DNA of 64,000 nt from Polynucleobacter asymbioticus (GTDB lineage Bacteria > Pseudomonadota > Gammaproteobacteria > Burkholderiales > Burkholderiaceae). The translations under genes were made by a program, and so were the position numbers. Shown here piece by piece: positions 42,041 through 50,141 of the stretch (positions are counted from its first letter, which is position 1; every line of letters begins with the position of its first letter). The notes under the pieces were generated by a model, which saw nothing but the letters and a program-made list of their open reading frames with translations, searched no databases and was not told where the DNA came from. The DNA lies in NCBI RefSeq assembly GCF_018687575.1, contig NZ_CP061297.1:1122821-1186820 (forward strand), in the 5' to 3' direction.

Positions 42041-42789
42041 TCGATTTCCAGTTCAGCAGTAATACCCAAGTGATCAGAAAGCTTCATCCATTCGCGCAGT
42101 ATTTCTGCAGAATGAATCTTCAAGCCTCGCACATAAATTCGGTCCATCGGCAAAATCGGCTTCACGCTGGGAAAAGTTTTTGCAGGGGCGCCTGTGAGCG
42201 CCTCAAAAACTTCACTAAACCCAGCGGCACGCATCGGTGCGCTGACGCGATTACGCCAATCATTAAAGTCACCAGCCACAATAGTGGGGCCACCATTAGC
42301 AAGCGTATCAATGTAGCGAATAATTTCTTCCAATTGACGCTCTCGCCCTCTTTCAAATAAAGCCAGGTGCACACAGAAACAATGGATTGGGGTTGTAACA
42401 CCCTCCAACTGAGTAATGCTATGGAGTAAGCCACGCCGCTCAAATCGATAGGCCGAAATATCGTAGTTTTCACCCTTGTGCAAAGGTCTTTTAGACAGAA
42501 TGGCATTACCGTGATGACCATCTGGATATTCAACATTTTTACCGTAATGCCAATCATGCCAAAAGTCTTCAGATAAAAAATGGGTCAGCTCTGTCACAGG
42601 CCATTGACCAAATCTCCTAATACGCCCGCGATGCTCTTGCTGAAGCTCTTGCAAAAACAGTAAATCAGGATGATGACTGCGCATCTTCTGACGCAACTCA
42701 TAAATCGTGGATTTTCTATGCAAGGGTGATAAGCCCTTATGCACATTCATCGTCATGACGCTAAAGCGGCCCAACTGCAATTGCGTCAT
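42037..42789 (-). CDS. Endonuclease/exonuclease/phosphatase (EEP) family protein
   Basis: 250 residues. EEP metal and catalytic motifs: VMTMNVHKGLS, FLQELQQEH, GDFNDWRNR and LSDHLGITAELE at the end. Proteins of this type next to cls-like genes are common in proteobacteria and are suspected phosphodiesterases acting on phospholipids or nucleic acid. Coupled by a 4-base overlap to cls and by one base to the upstream ferredoxin-like gene. Confidence 0.85.
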   Translation of the reverse strand: MTQLQLGRFSVMTMNVHKGLSPLHRKSTIYELRQKMRSHHPDLLFLQELQQEHRGRIRRFGQWPVTELTHFLSEDFWHDWHYGKNVEYPDGHHGNAILSKRPLHKGENYDISAYRFERRGLLHSITQLEGVTTPIHCFCVHLALFERGRERQLEEIIRYIDTLANGGPTIVAGDFNDWRNRVSAPMRAAGFSEVFEALTGAPAKTFPSVKPILPMDRIYVRGLKIHSAEILREWMKLSDHLGITAELEIE

Positions 42790-42989
42790 TAAAACTGTCC
42801 TGCAGCACGCTGCCGTCGCACACGTGCTAAATAGATTTCACCCTCAACTAGATCTTGGCATTGCATGCATTTATTGCAAATCGATGCCTGCTCACGCAAC
42901 TCATCAATCGAGTCGATGGGATGGGTATCGAGATATTCACGAAGATCAACATCGAGAACCTCATTACAGAGGCAAATGACTTCAGCCAT
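42789..42989 (-). CDS. BFD-like [2Fe-2S]-binding protein
   Basis: 66 residues with the bacterioferritin-associated ferredoxin cysteine arrangement: VICLCNEV near the N-terminus (C-x-C) and ASICNKCMQC near residues 37-44 (C-x2-C plus one extra). BFD proteins bind a [2Fe-2S] cluster and release iron from bacterioferritin. The C-terminal basic helix LARVRRQRAAG is an addition. The start is ATG 42989; the 36 upstream codons are unlikely because they face the divergent tupB promoter. Single-base overlap (TAATG) with the EEP gene. Confidence 0.72.
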   Translation of the reverse strand: MAEVICLCNEVLDVDLREYLDTHPIDSIDELREQASICNKCMQCQDLVEGEIYLARVRRQRAAGQF

Positions 42990-43055
42990 GAACTTAAGAA
43001 AAGGAAATTGTGTGCATTTATGCCATTTTGCCATCGCCTTGCTAGAATCAAGCCC

Positions 43056-43751
43056 ATGTTGATGACCTTTCAGGACGCCTTTAAGCTTCTCGCGCATTTA
43101 GATGCCGGGGTGATGGGTATTGTCCTGGTCTCCTTACAGGTCAGTTTGACGGCGCTGCTCTTGGGCACACTGATCGGACTCCCTTTAGGAGCACTTCTAG
43201 CGACCGAAGAATTCAAAGGCAAAAAGACCATTACGGTCACCCTAAATACCCTGATGGGCGTTCCCACGGTCATCGTTGGCGTGGTGGTCTACCTCATGCT
43301 CTCCCGAACAGGGCCTTTGGGGGTATGGGGATGGCTTTTTACACCCAAAGGTATGATCGTGGCCCAAACACTCCTTACAACCCCCTTAATCGCTGCCCTA
43401 AGCCGTCAAATCCTGGAGGATTCCTGGAGAATTCATCGGGATTCCTTTATGGCGCTCCGCTTACCCAGAATATCCTCCCTGAAATGGCTGATTTGGGACT
43501 GCCGCTTCTCACTCACAATTGCCGTCCTGGCTGGACTTGCCAGAGCGATATCCGAGGTTGGCGCTGTGATGATCGTCGGCGGCAATATTGATAAATCCAC
43601 CCGCACCATGACAACGGCGATTGCTCTAGAGACCAGTAAAGGCGATCTACCTTTAGCGCTAGCCCTTGGCATCGTCCTACTGGGTATTGTGTTGCTGGCA
43701 AATCTCTTTACATTTGCAGTACGAGAAATTGCGGAGCGTCGCTATGGTTAA
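43056..43751 (+). CDS. tupB: Tungstate-type ABC transporter permease
   Basis: 231 residues, about five membrane helices. The permease has the TupB look: VSLQVSLTALLLGTLIGLPLGALLA, VPTVIVGVVVYLMLSRTGPLG and the coupling loop LEDSWRIHRDSFMALRLPR-x-x-SLKWL, ending with ARAISEVGAVMIVGGNIDKSTRTMTTAIALE. Such permeases import tungstate (or molybdate/sulfate in relatives). The start is ATG 43056; earlier in-frame codons are antisense to the BFD-like gene. Overlaps the ATPase gene by eight bases. No TupA binding-protein gene is adjacent. Confidence 0.82.
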   Translation: MLMTFQDAFKLLAHLDAGVMGIVLVSLQVSLTALLLGTLIGLPLGALLATEEFKGKKTITVTLNTLMGVPTVIVGVVVYLMLSRTGPLGVWGWLFTPKGMIVAQTLLTTPLIAALSRQILEDSWRIHRDSFMALRLPRISSLKWLIWDCRFSLTIAVLAGLARAISEVGAVMIVGGNIDKSTRTMTTAIALETSKGDLPLALALGIVLLGIVLLANLFTFAVREIAERRYG

Positions 43752-44454
43752 TGCCATCGAACAATTTGTACAATTCATTGAATTGAAAGGCGTCATCGTC
43801 AAAAGTGATGGACGCATCATCTTAGATATTCCACATGCAGTCATTCCTGCCGATCGAATTTGCGCCTGCATTGGTCCTAATGGCGCAGGAAAAACAACCT
43901 TCCTCAAATTGATTGATGGTTTGATCAAACCAGATTCAGGCACGGTCACCCACTCCAGCGGCTCGATCAAATCATCTCTCGTATTGCATCACACACCCAT
44001 GATTAAGGCTTCGACAAAAACCAATATTGCCATGGTGAAAGATGCTGATCCCTCTATTCAGTCTGGTGCGATTGAAGCAGTGATGGAGCAAATCGGCTTA
44101 AGTCATCTTGCCAACAGCCCTGCGCATAAATTGTCAGCAGGCGAAAGGCAAAAACTCTGCCTAGGTCGAGTCATTCTGCAAAAACCCAATTTGGTTTTGC
44201 TTGATGAGCCTACAGCCAATTTGGATCCCAATACCACCGAGCAAGTAGAAGAAATCATTCGTCAATTTAAGCATCAAGGCTCCAACGTGATCTTCACGTC
44301 TCACCAACTTGCACAAGTACAACGTATTGCAGAGTACATTCTCTTCATCGATCAGGGTCAGCTAAAAGAAAAAGGACCCGTAGGTCCTTTCTTTACTGAT
44401 CCTCAAACACAAGCAGCTAAACGCTACTTACATCAAGAGTTACTCGCCGAGTAA
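43744..44454 (+). CDS. tupC: Tungstate-type ABC transporter ATPase
   Basis: 236 residues. Walker A GPNGAGKTT, signature LSAGERQKLCLGRVIL, Walker B LVLLDEPTANLDPN and switch region FTSHQL. Starts inside the end of tupB. It is convergent with the formate dehydrogenase locus, whose enzyme needs Mo or W, so supplying that metal is a reasonable role. Its stop directly abuts the stop of the next gene. Confidence 0.85.
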   Translation: MVNAIEQFVQFIELKGVIVKSDGRIILDIPHAVIPADRICACIGPNGAGKTTFLKLIDGLIKPDSGTVTHSSGSIKSSLVLHHTPMIKASTKTNIAMVKDADPSIQSGAIEAVMEQIGLSHLANSPAHKLSAGERQKLCLGRVILQKPNLVLLDEPTANLDPNTTEQVEEIIRQFKHQGSNVIFTSHQLAQVQRIAEYILFIDQGQLKEKGPVGPFFTDPQTQAAKRYLHQELLAE

Positions 44455-44724
44455 TTACTTTGCTGCTGGCGCTGCAGCTACAGGCGCAACAAATGGAGGT
44501 GGCGCAACACAGGCTGCAGGAGCCGGTGTTCCAGGCACTCTAAATTGATCCGCAACCTTGTTTTGAGCTTGGCATAACTTAAATGCACCAACTCGATCGC
44601 CATAAGCAGCCTTTGCTTTAGCCAAAGTAGCAGCCTCTTGAGCTTCAGGGCTTAACGGTGGCAAAGCAGCAAAAGCAGCTGCGGTAGCGAATGAGAATAG
44701 TGTGAAAGCGATGATTTTTTTCAT
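44455..44724 (-). CDS. Small secreted protein at the end of the formate dehydrogenase locus
   Basis: 89 residues with a Sec signal (KKIIAFTLFSFATAAAFA, cleavage near residue 19), a helical segment (SPEAQEAATLAKAKAAYGDRVGAFKLC) and an Ala/Pro-rich tail. Two cysteines remain in the mature form and could pair. ATG 44724 is chosen because AAGGA is seven bases upstream; an ATG two codons earlier is too close to that site. Ten bases downstream of fdhC, so likely part of the same transcript. Function unknown. Confidence 0.6.
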   Translation of the reverse strand: MKKIIAFTLFSFATAAAFAALPPLSPEAQEAATLAKAKAAYGDRVGAFKLCQAQNKVADQFRVPGTPAPAACVAPPPFVAPVAAAPAAK

Positions 44725-44734
44725 GGCCATGTCC

Positions 44735-45790
44735 TTATTTATTAACCTTGTCATGCCAGAGCTCATGATGCTCCTTAGCCCAAGTAGCATCTACGTAGCC
44801 GGTCTTCATACCGTCCAAAGAACCTTGCATACCAATAGAGCCGATGTAGATGTGTCCCATTGCCATGGCAGTCATCAAGATCGCTGTTGAGCTATGAATG
44901 ATGTTAGCTAGCTGCATAGTACCGCGCAGATATTGAACGTCCATGAATGGCACGATCATATCGAGTACAAAACCAGAAGCTGAAATGGTCAATCCCAAAA
45001 CAACCATACCAAACCAGAACCAGATCTTTTCACCCATGTTGAAAAAACCTGCAGGTGGGTGCTTGCCAGTCAAGGCGCCACCAAGCGTCATCAACCAGTT
45101 GAGATCGCCCTTACCTGGAATATTGCGAGTAGCAAACAGTAAGAAGAAAATCACCACGCTCAAAGTGAACAACGGACCAGAGTAGTTATGGATATTCTTG
45201 CAAACCATCAGGAAGGAGCCATAAGCAGCACCACCCATTAGTGGTAGCGCAAAAAACTTGCCCCACATAATCAGGATACCGGTTAATGCCAGACCAACAA
45301 AGCTAGCTGCCATTACCCAGTGAGTAAAGCGCTCAAAGCCATTAAAGCGTTTGATCTTGACACCTGACATCGGGGCATGCAGCTTGATTGGACCCTTAAT
45401 CAAGTAGAGCGCAGCAATAGCGAAGAAAGCAATCGCTAGCAACCACCCTCCGTAAACAGTGATCACACCGTTACGAATCAAGCGCCACTGTTGACCTGCA
45501 CGCTGAATTAATACGCTTGCCTCTTTGTCCGGAATACTGACATAGTTGTAAGGGTCGCTATTAGCTGTATCCCAGATAGCACCCTCTTTAGGGGCAGTGT
45601 TTGCTGGTTGAGATTGCGCTTGGGTGCCATTAGGAATCGCATTGAGATTCTTAGGAATATCAATTCCACTTGGCGATGGCAAAGGTTGCATAGGCGCACG
45701 ATCGGCCAATGAAACCCCGCTCAATAAACTCAGTGATACGCCCAGAGCCAAGACCCAGGAGCGACTAACACTTGAAAATGATCGATTCAT
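44735..45790 (-). CDS. fdhC: Formate dehydrogenase gamma subunit, cytochrome b
   Basis: 351 residues. After a signal-like N-terminus and a periplasmic region of about 80 residues come four to five membrane helices carrying haem-ligand histidines, for example FERFTHWVMAASFVGLALTGILIMWG, KNIHNYSGPLFTLSV and NIIHSSTAILMTAMAMGHIYIG. This subunit takes electrons from the FdhB clusters and reduces quinone. The N-terminal periplasmic extension makes it longer than FdnI of E. coli (about 217 residues) and matches the longer beta- and epsilon-proteobacterial form. Confidence 0.9.
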   Translation of the reverse strand: MNRSFSSVSRSWVLALGVSLSLLSGVSLADRAPMQPLPSPSGIDIPKNLNAIPNGTQAQSQPANTAPKEGAIWDTANSDPYNYVSIPDKEASVLIQRAGQQWRLIRNGVITVYGGWLLAIAFFAIAALYLIKGPIKLHAPMSGVKIKRFNGFERFTHWVMAASFVGLALTGILIMWGKFFALPLMGGAAYGSFLMVCKNIHNYSGPLFTLSVVIFFLLFATRNIPGKGDLNWLMTLGGALTGKHPPAGFFNMGEKIWFWFGMVVLGLTISASGFVLDMIVPFMDVQYLRGTMQLANIIHSSTAILMTAMAMGHIYIGSIGMQGSLDGMKTGYVDATWAKEHHELWHDKVNK

Positions 45791-45837
45791 ACGAATATCC
45801 TTAAACGTTTTCGTTTTATTTATTGTTGTTTAACTGA

Positions 45838-46074
45838 TCACTTAGCGCGTGAATACTCAGATTGCTTCTGATTGCGCTTGTTAATCGCCTCCGTCCAACT
45901 AGCTTGATCACCTGGAGTCCAACCCTTCGTCATAAATCCGTTATCAGCACCCATATAAGGAGCTACATCAGGACGCTTTGCAGCTTTGGCTGCAATTTCA
46001 GGAGGTTCGGAGCAAGCGGCTAGCAAAGCACCGGCCGCTAAACAGACGCCGAGAGTTTTGAAATTGAATTTCAT
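45838..46074 (-). CDS. Small lipoprotein encoded between fdhB and fdhC
   Basis: 78 residues with a lipoprotein signal LGVCLAAGALLAACSE, lipobox LAAC, acylated Cys near residue 21. The mature part is short, with PYMGADNGFMTKGWTPGDQASW and a charged end. Overlaps fdhB by four bases (ATGA), so it is made in step with the catalytic complex and is probably a periplasmic accessory or small structural subunit. No enzymatic motif. Confidence 0.7.
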   Translation of the reverse strand: MKFNFKTLGVCLAAGALLAACSEPPEIAAKAAKRPDVAPYMGADNGFMTKGWTPGDQASWTEAINKRNQKQSEYSRAK

Positions 46075-46730
46075 GACTTTGCTCCTGGAATTTTGTCAGC
46101 AGGTGTTGGTTTAGGTGCAGGTGAGCCTGAAGGGCCGTAGGCGGTTGACCAACCAAAAATATCGGTACTTGGATATCTGCCATTGGCTTCACGTACTGAA
46201 ACACGTTTAGCGTAAATAGAAGAAATCACTTCGTCATCGCCACCAATCAAAGCCTTGGTTGAGCACATCTCAGCACATAAAGGTAACTTACCTTCTGCCA
46301 AACGATTGCGACCGTATTTCTCGAATTCAGCAACACTTCCATTGGCTTCTGGACCACCGCTACAGAAGGTGCACTTATCCATTTTGCTGCGTGAACCAAA
46401 GGCGCCTTGGCTTAAGAACTGAGGCGCGCCAAATGGGCAAGCAAATGAGCAGTAGCCACAACCGATACAGATGTCCTTGTCATGCAAGACCACACCCTCG
46501 TCGGTGCGATAGAAGCAATCCACTGGGCAGACAGCCATACAAGGGGCATCTGAGCAGTGCATACAAGCAACTGAAACGGATTTCTCTTGACCAACTACAC
46601 CGTCATTTACCGTAACAACTCGGCGACGGGTAATACCCCAAGGTACTTCGTTATCGTTTTTACAAGCAGTGACACAGCCGTTGCACTCAATGCATCGTTC
46701 TGTATCGCAGATAAATTTCATTCTTGCCAT
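46071..46730 (-). CDS. fdhB: Formate dehydrogenase beta subunit, four [4Fe-4S] clusters
   Basis: 219 residues. Four cysteine sets: CDTERCIECNGCVTAC, CMHCSDAPCMAVCPVDC, CIGCGYCSFACPFGAP and the CTFC...LCAEMC set at the end. This is the usual electron-transfer subunit carrying electrons from FdhA to the cytochrome b subunit. No twin-arginine signal of its own, so it should be exported bound to FdhA. Order on the strand is fdhA, fdhB, lipoprotein, fdhC. Confidence 0.95.
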   Translation of the reverse strand: MARMKFICDTERCIECNGCVTACKNDNEVPWGITRRRVVTVNDGVVGQEKSVSVACMHCSDAPCMAVCPVDCFYRTDEGVVLHDKDICIGCGYCSFACPFGAPQFLSQGAFGSRSKMDKCTFCSGGPEANGSVAEFEKYGRNRLAEGKLPLCAEMCSTKALIGGDDEVISSIYAKRVSVREANGRYPSTDIFGWSTAYGPSGSPAPKPTPADKIPGAKS

Positions 46731-46757
46731 GGTGTTCTCCTGACTTTATTTTTTAAC

Positions 46758-49742
46758 TTAGGCAAATTTTTCGATTTGGCACATGGTGGTTTTGGTTTCT
46801 TGCATCATCGTTACCTGGTCATAGCCATAGGTAGTTGCAGTATTAACCGCTTCACCTAGAACTACTGGGGCTGCGCCCTCAGGGTAATGTTTACGCAAGT
46901 CGTTACCTTGCCACCAGCCGGCAAAGTGGAATGGCACAAACGCTGTGTCTTGGTCAACACGTGGCGTTACCAAGGCGCGAACCTTGATCTTGGCACCCGT
47001 TGGTGACTTGACCCAAACGTAGTCCCAATTCTTAATGCCGCGTGCTTCAGCAGCCTTAGGATTGATCTCCACGAAGTTTTCTTGTTGCAACTCAGCCAAC
47101 CATGGGTTGGAACGAGTCTCATCTCCTCCACCTTCGTACTCAACCAAACGACCAGAGGTCAGGATGATTGGGAACTTCTCGTAGAGCTTCTCATTCAAGT
47201 TCTTGTCTTGAACTGTCTTGTAGAGAGTCGGCAAGCGCCAGAAATTCTTCTTGTCGGCAGATGTTGGGTACTTACGCATCATCGCTTCATTGGTACTGTA
47301 GAGCGCTTCACGGTGAGTTGGAATGGCATCTGGGAAGTTCCACACTACTGCACGAGCCTTCGCATTACCGAATGGATGGCAACCATTCTTCATGACAACG
47401 CGCTGAATACCACCAGACAAGTCGGTCTTCCAGTTCTTACCATCAGCAAGCTTCTGCTCTTCTTCAGTCAACTGATTCCACCAACCCAGTTTTTTCACGA
47501 GTACGTGATCAAACTCTGGGTAACCAGTGGTAATCGCTGAGCCCTTAGAGTAGGAACCATCTTCAGCCAACAAATTCTTGCCATCTTTTTCTACACCAAA
47601 GTTCGCACGGAAGTTACCGCCACCTTCCATCACACTCTTACTGGTGTCATAGAGGTTTGGTGAACCTGGATGCTTGATAGCAGCTGTGCCGTAACAAGGC
47701 CAAGGCAAACCGTAGTAATCACCTGTTGTGTCGTAACCCGTTACTGGATCAACACCACCACGTGACTTCAAAGTCTTCGGATCGAATACTCCAGCCATTC
47801 TCATGTGCGCTTTCAAGCGCTCAGGAGTTTGACCTGTGTAACCAATTGTCCAAACTGAACGGTTGATCTCACGCAAGATATCTTCGATCTGCGGCTCTTT
47901 CCATTGCTTACCAGCAAATTTGGAATTGAGCATCTTGAAGTTCTTGGAAAGCTCATCACCGAAACCAAGGCGATCAGCAAACGCTTGCATGATCACGTGG
48001 TCAGGAACAGACTCAAACAATGGATCGATAACTTTCTCGCGCCACTGTAATGAGCGGTTAGAGGCTGTGCATGAACCAGTTGTTTCGAACTGCGTTGTAG
48101 CTGGCAACAAGTACACATTGCGATTTTTGTTTACAGACTGACCTTCAGCAGGAGGCATTGCTGCCATTGCCGCAGTCGCACTTGGATATGGATCAACAAC
48201 AACCAATAAATCCAGCTTATCCATCGCGCGCTTCATATCGAGACCGCGAGTTTGTGAGTTTGGTGCGTGACCCCAGAAGAACAAACCTTTTACATTGGTC
48301 TGTTGATCGATCATGTCATTCTTCTCAAGTACTGCATCGACCCAACGAGAAACCGTAGTACCGGATTTCTCCATCATGTCAGGCGCATAGCGACCTTTGA
48401 TCCACTCGTAGTCAACGCCCCATACAGTTGCGTAGTGCTTCCAAGAACCCGCTGCAAGACCATAGTAGCCAGGCAATGAATCTGGGTTAGGACCAACGTC
48501 AGTAGCACCTTGAACGTTATCGTGACCACGGAAAATGTTTGCGCCGCCACCAGACTTACCGATGTTGCCCAAAGCCAATTGCAAAATACAAGACGCACGA
48601 ACCATGGCATTACCAATGGTGTGCTGTGTTTGACCCATACACCAAACTAAAGTGCTTGGGCGATTCTTGGCCATAGTTTCAGCAACTTTGTACATCTGCG
48701 CTTCTGGAACACCGCAAGCCTCTTCTACATTCTTCGGAGTCCACTTTTCCATTACTTCTTTGCGGATCTCATCCATGCCGTAGACGCGGTCATTGATGTA
48801 CTTCTTATCTTCCCAGCCGTTATTAAAGATGTGATACAGAACGCCGAACAAGAAAGGAATATCAGTACCGGAGCGAATACGAACATACTGATCTGACTTC
48901 GCTGCAGTACGTGTGTAGCGTGGGTCAACTACGATAACTTTGCAACCATTCTCTTTTGCATGCAACAAGCTGAGCATGGACACTGGATGCGCTTCTGCAG
49001 CGTTAGAGCCAATGTAGAGAGCTGCCTTGGCATTCATCATGTCGTTGTAGCTATTGGTCATCGCACCATAGCCCCAGGTGTTAGCAACACCAGCAACTGT
49101 TGTGGAGTGACAGATACGTGCTTGATGGTCTGTGTTGTTAGTTCCGAAGAAAGAAACCCACTTACGCATTAAATAAGCTTGCTCGTTATTGTGCTTTGAT
49201 GAGCCAATAAAGAAGAGTGAATCTGGGCTGTACTTACTACGCAAATCTTTCATCTGCGCAGTAATTTCAGTCAGAGCTTGATCCCAGGAAATGCGCTGAT
49301 ATTTACCATCCACTAACTTCATTGGGTAACGCAAACGGAAGTCACCGTGGCCATGCTCACGCAAAGATGCGCCCTTGGCACAGTAAGCACCCAAGTTAAT
49401 CGGGGAATCAAATGCGGAGTCTTGACGAACCCAAACACCATTCTCAACAGTCGCATCCGTAGCGCAACCTACTGAACAGTGAGTACAGATTGTTCTTTTA
49501 ACTTCAATCTTGCCCTTACCGTCTAGCATGGCCTTACCAGGCTCTGCTACCGCTTTTTGCACCAGACTTAATTGGCTCGCTGCGATACCAGCACCAACGC
49601 CAACACCTGAGCGCTTGAGGAAGGTACGACGATCCATCGTTGGCACCGCAGACTGAAGTCCACGTGAGAGGCTGCCGATGAGGCGTGATGCAGGCGTGGC
49701 ACGACTGCTTTGTGGGGTATTGGATTTACGAGTCAGACTCAT
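46758..49742 (-). CDS. fdhA: Formate dehydrogenase catalytic subunit, Cys form, Tat-exported
   Basis: 994 residues, molybdenum or tungsten bis-MGD enzyme that oxidises formate to CO2 on the periplasmic side. A twin-arginine signal (DRRTFLKRSGVGVG) begins at residue 37 after an unusually long n-region; the [4Fe-4S] site uses C86, C89, C93 and C121. At the active site, where E. coli FdnG has selenocysteine before His-Gly-Pro, this protein has C211 (codon TGT at 49110-49112) then H212 in ARICHSTTVAG. Start 49742 is supported by AGGGA six bases upstream. Accessory genes lie upstream on the same strand and tupBC just beyond the locus. Confidence 0.95.
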   Translation of the reverse strand: MSLTRKSNTPQSSRATPASRLIGSLSRGLQSAVPTMDRRTFLKRSGVGVGAGIAASQLSLVQKAVAEPGKAMLDGKGKIEVKRTICTHCSVGCATDATVENGVWVRQDSAFDSPINLGAYCAKGASLREHGHGDFRLRYPMKLVDGKYQRISWDQALTEITAQMKDLRSKYSPDSLFFIGSSKHNNEQAYLMRKWVSFFGTNNTDHQARICHSTTVAGVANTWGYGAMTNSYNDMMNAKAALYIGSNAAEAHPVSMLSLLHAKENGCKVIVVDPRYTRTAAKSDQYVRIRSGTDIPFLFGVLYHIFNNGWEDKKYINDRVYGMDEIRKEVMEKWTPKNVEEACGVPEAQMYKVAETMAKNRPSTLVWCMGQTQHTIGNAMVRASCILQLALGNIGKSGGGANIFRGHDNVQGATDVGPNPDSLPGYYGLAAGSWKHYATVWGVDYEWIKGRYAPDMMEKSGTTVSRWVDAVLEKNDMIDQQTNVKGLFFWGHAPNSQTRGLDMKRAMDKLDLLVVVDPYPSATAAMAAMPPAEGQSVNKNRNVYLLPATTQFETTGSCTASNRSLQWREKVIDPLFESVPDHVIMQAFADRLGFGDELSKNFKMLNSKFAGKQWKEPQIEDILREINRSVWTIGYTGQTPERLKAHMRMAGVFDPKTLKSRGGVDPVTGYDTTGDYYGLPWPCYGTAAIKHPGSPNLYDTSKSVMEGGGNFRANFGVEKDGKNLLAEDGSYSKGSAITTGYPEFDHVLVKKLGWWNQLTEEEQKLADGKNWKTDLSGGIQRVVMKNGCHPFGNAKARAVVWNFPDAIPTHREALYSTNEAMMRKYPTSADKKNFWRLPTLYKTVQDKNLNEKLYEKFPIILTSGRLVEYEGGGDETRSNPWLAELQQENFVEINPKAAEARGIKNWDYVWVKSPTGAKIKVRALVTPRVDQDTAFVPFHFAGWWQGNDLRKHYPEGAAPVVLGEAVNTATTYGYDQVTMMQETKTTMCQIEKFA

Positions 49743-49804
49743 ATGTTGTCCCTGAAAAATATTTTTATTTAATTATTTGGAAACGACTTCATTAACAACT
49801 AGGT

Positions 49805-50026
49805 TTAAAGCATTGTGGTTTCGTAGTACTTACGAATGTGCGCAGATAACTGGTAACCGTCATCTTTACCTTGAACAGTACTGCCGATTTCTTGAATTAC
49901 TGCCTTACCGATTGAAGTTTGCGAAGCTACTGCAACAGCACCAACAGTGGCACCCGCTCCAATAAAAAACTTTCTGCGTGAAGGCTTGTTTTCTTCATTT
50001 ACTGCAGTTGCGGATTTAGTAGTCAT
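49805..50026 (-). CDS. Formate dehydrogenase region Tat-signal small protein (TIGR02811-like)
   Basis: 73 residues. A twin-arginine signal, PSRRKFFIGAGATVGAVAVAS, is followed by a short mature part of about 35 residues (VQGKDDGYQLSAHIRKYYETTML). This matches the small Tat-target family found beside formate dehydrogenase genes; whether it is a subunit or a chaperone decoy is unknown. AGGAG stands six bases before the ATG. It begins the fdh structural gene set, 62 bases upstream of fdhA, and lies directly downstream of a FNR-type palindrome. Confidence 0.85.
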   Translation of the reverse strand: MTTKSATAVNEENKPSRRKFFIGAGATVGAVAVASQTSIGKAVIQEIGSTVQGKDDGYQLSAHIRKYYETTML

Positions 50027-50050
50027 CGCATGCTCCTAGTTAGTGCAAAT

Positions 50051-50064
50051 TTGATATAGATCAA
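50051..50064. promoter_or_regulatory. FNR/ANR-type palindrome
   Basis: TTGAT-ATAG-ATCAA matches the FNR-family consensus TTGAT-N4-ATCAA exactly. It lies in the 115-base gap between the torD-like stop and the Tat-protein gene, with its centre 31.5 bases upstream of that ATG. A class II activating site centred at -41.5 would put the transcript start inside the gene, so it may repress, or the promoter geometry is unusual. Confidence 0.6.
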
Positions 50065-50141
50065 GTGTAATTGGTAATTGTATTTTTTGCATATTTGCAA
50101 TTAATTTTCTTCTAGGGGTTTTCCTCTTGTGCAGCGCAACA

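Noticed and set aside
46758-49742. Selenocysteine in FdhA
   Set aside because: The frame is continuous and the relevant codon is TGT (Cys211); no TGA readthrough is needed.
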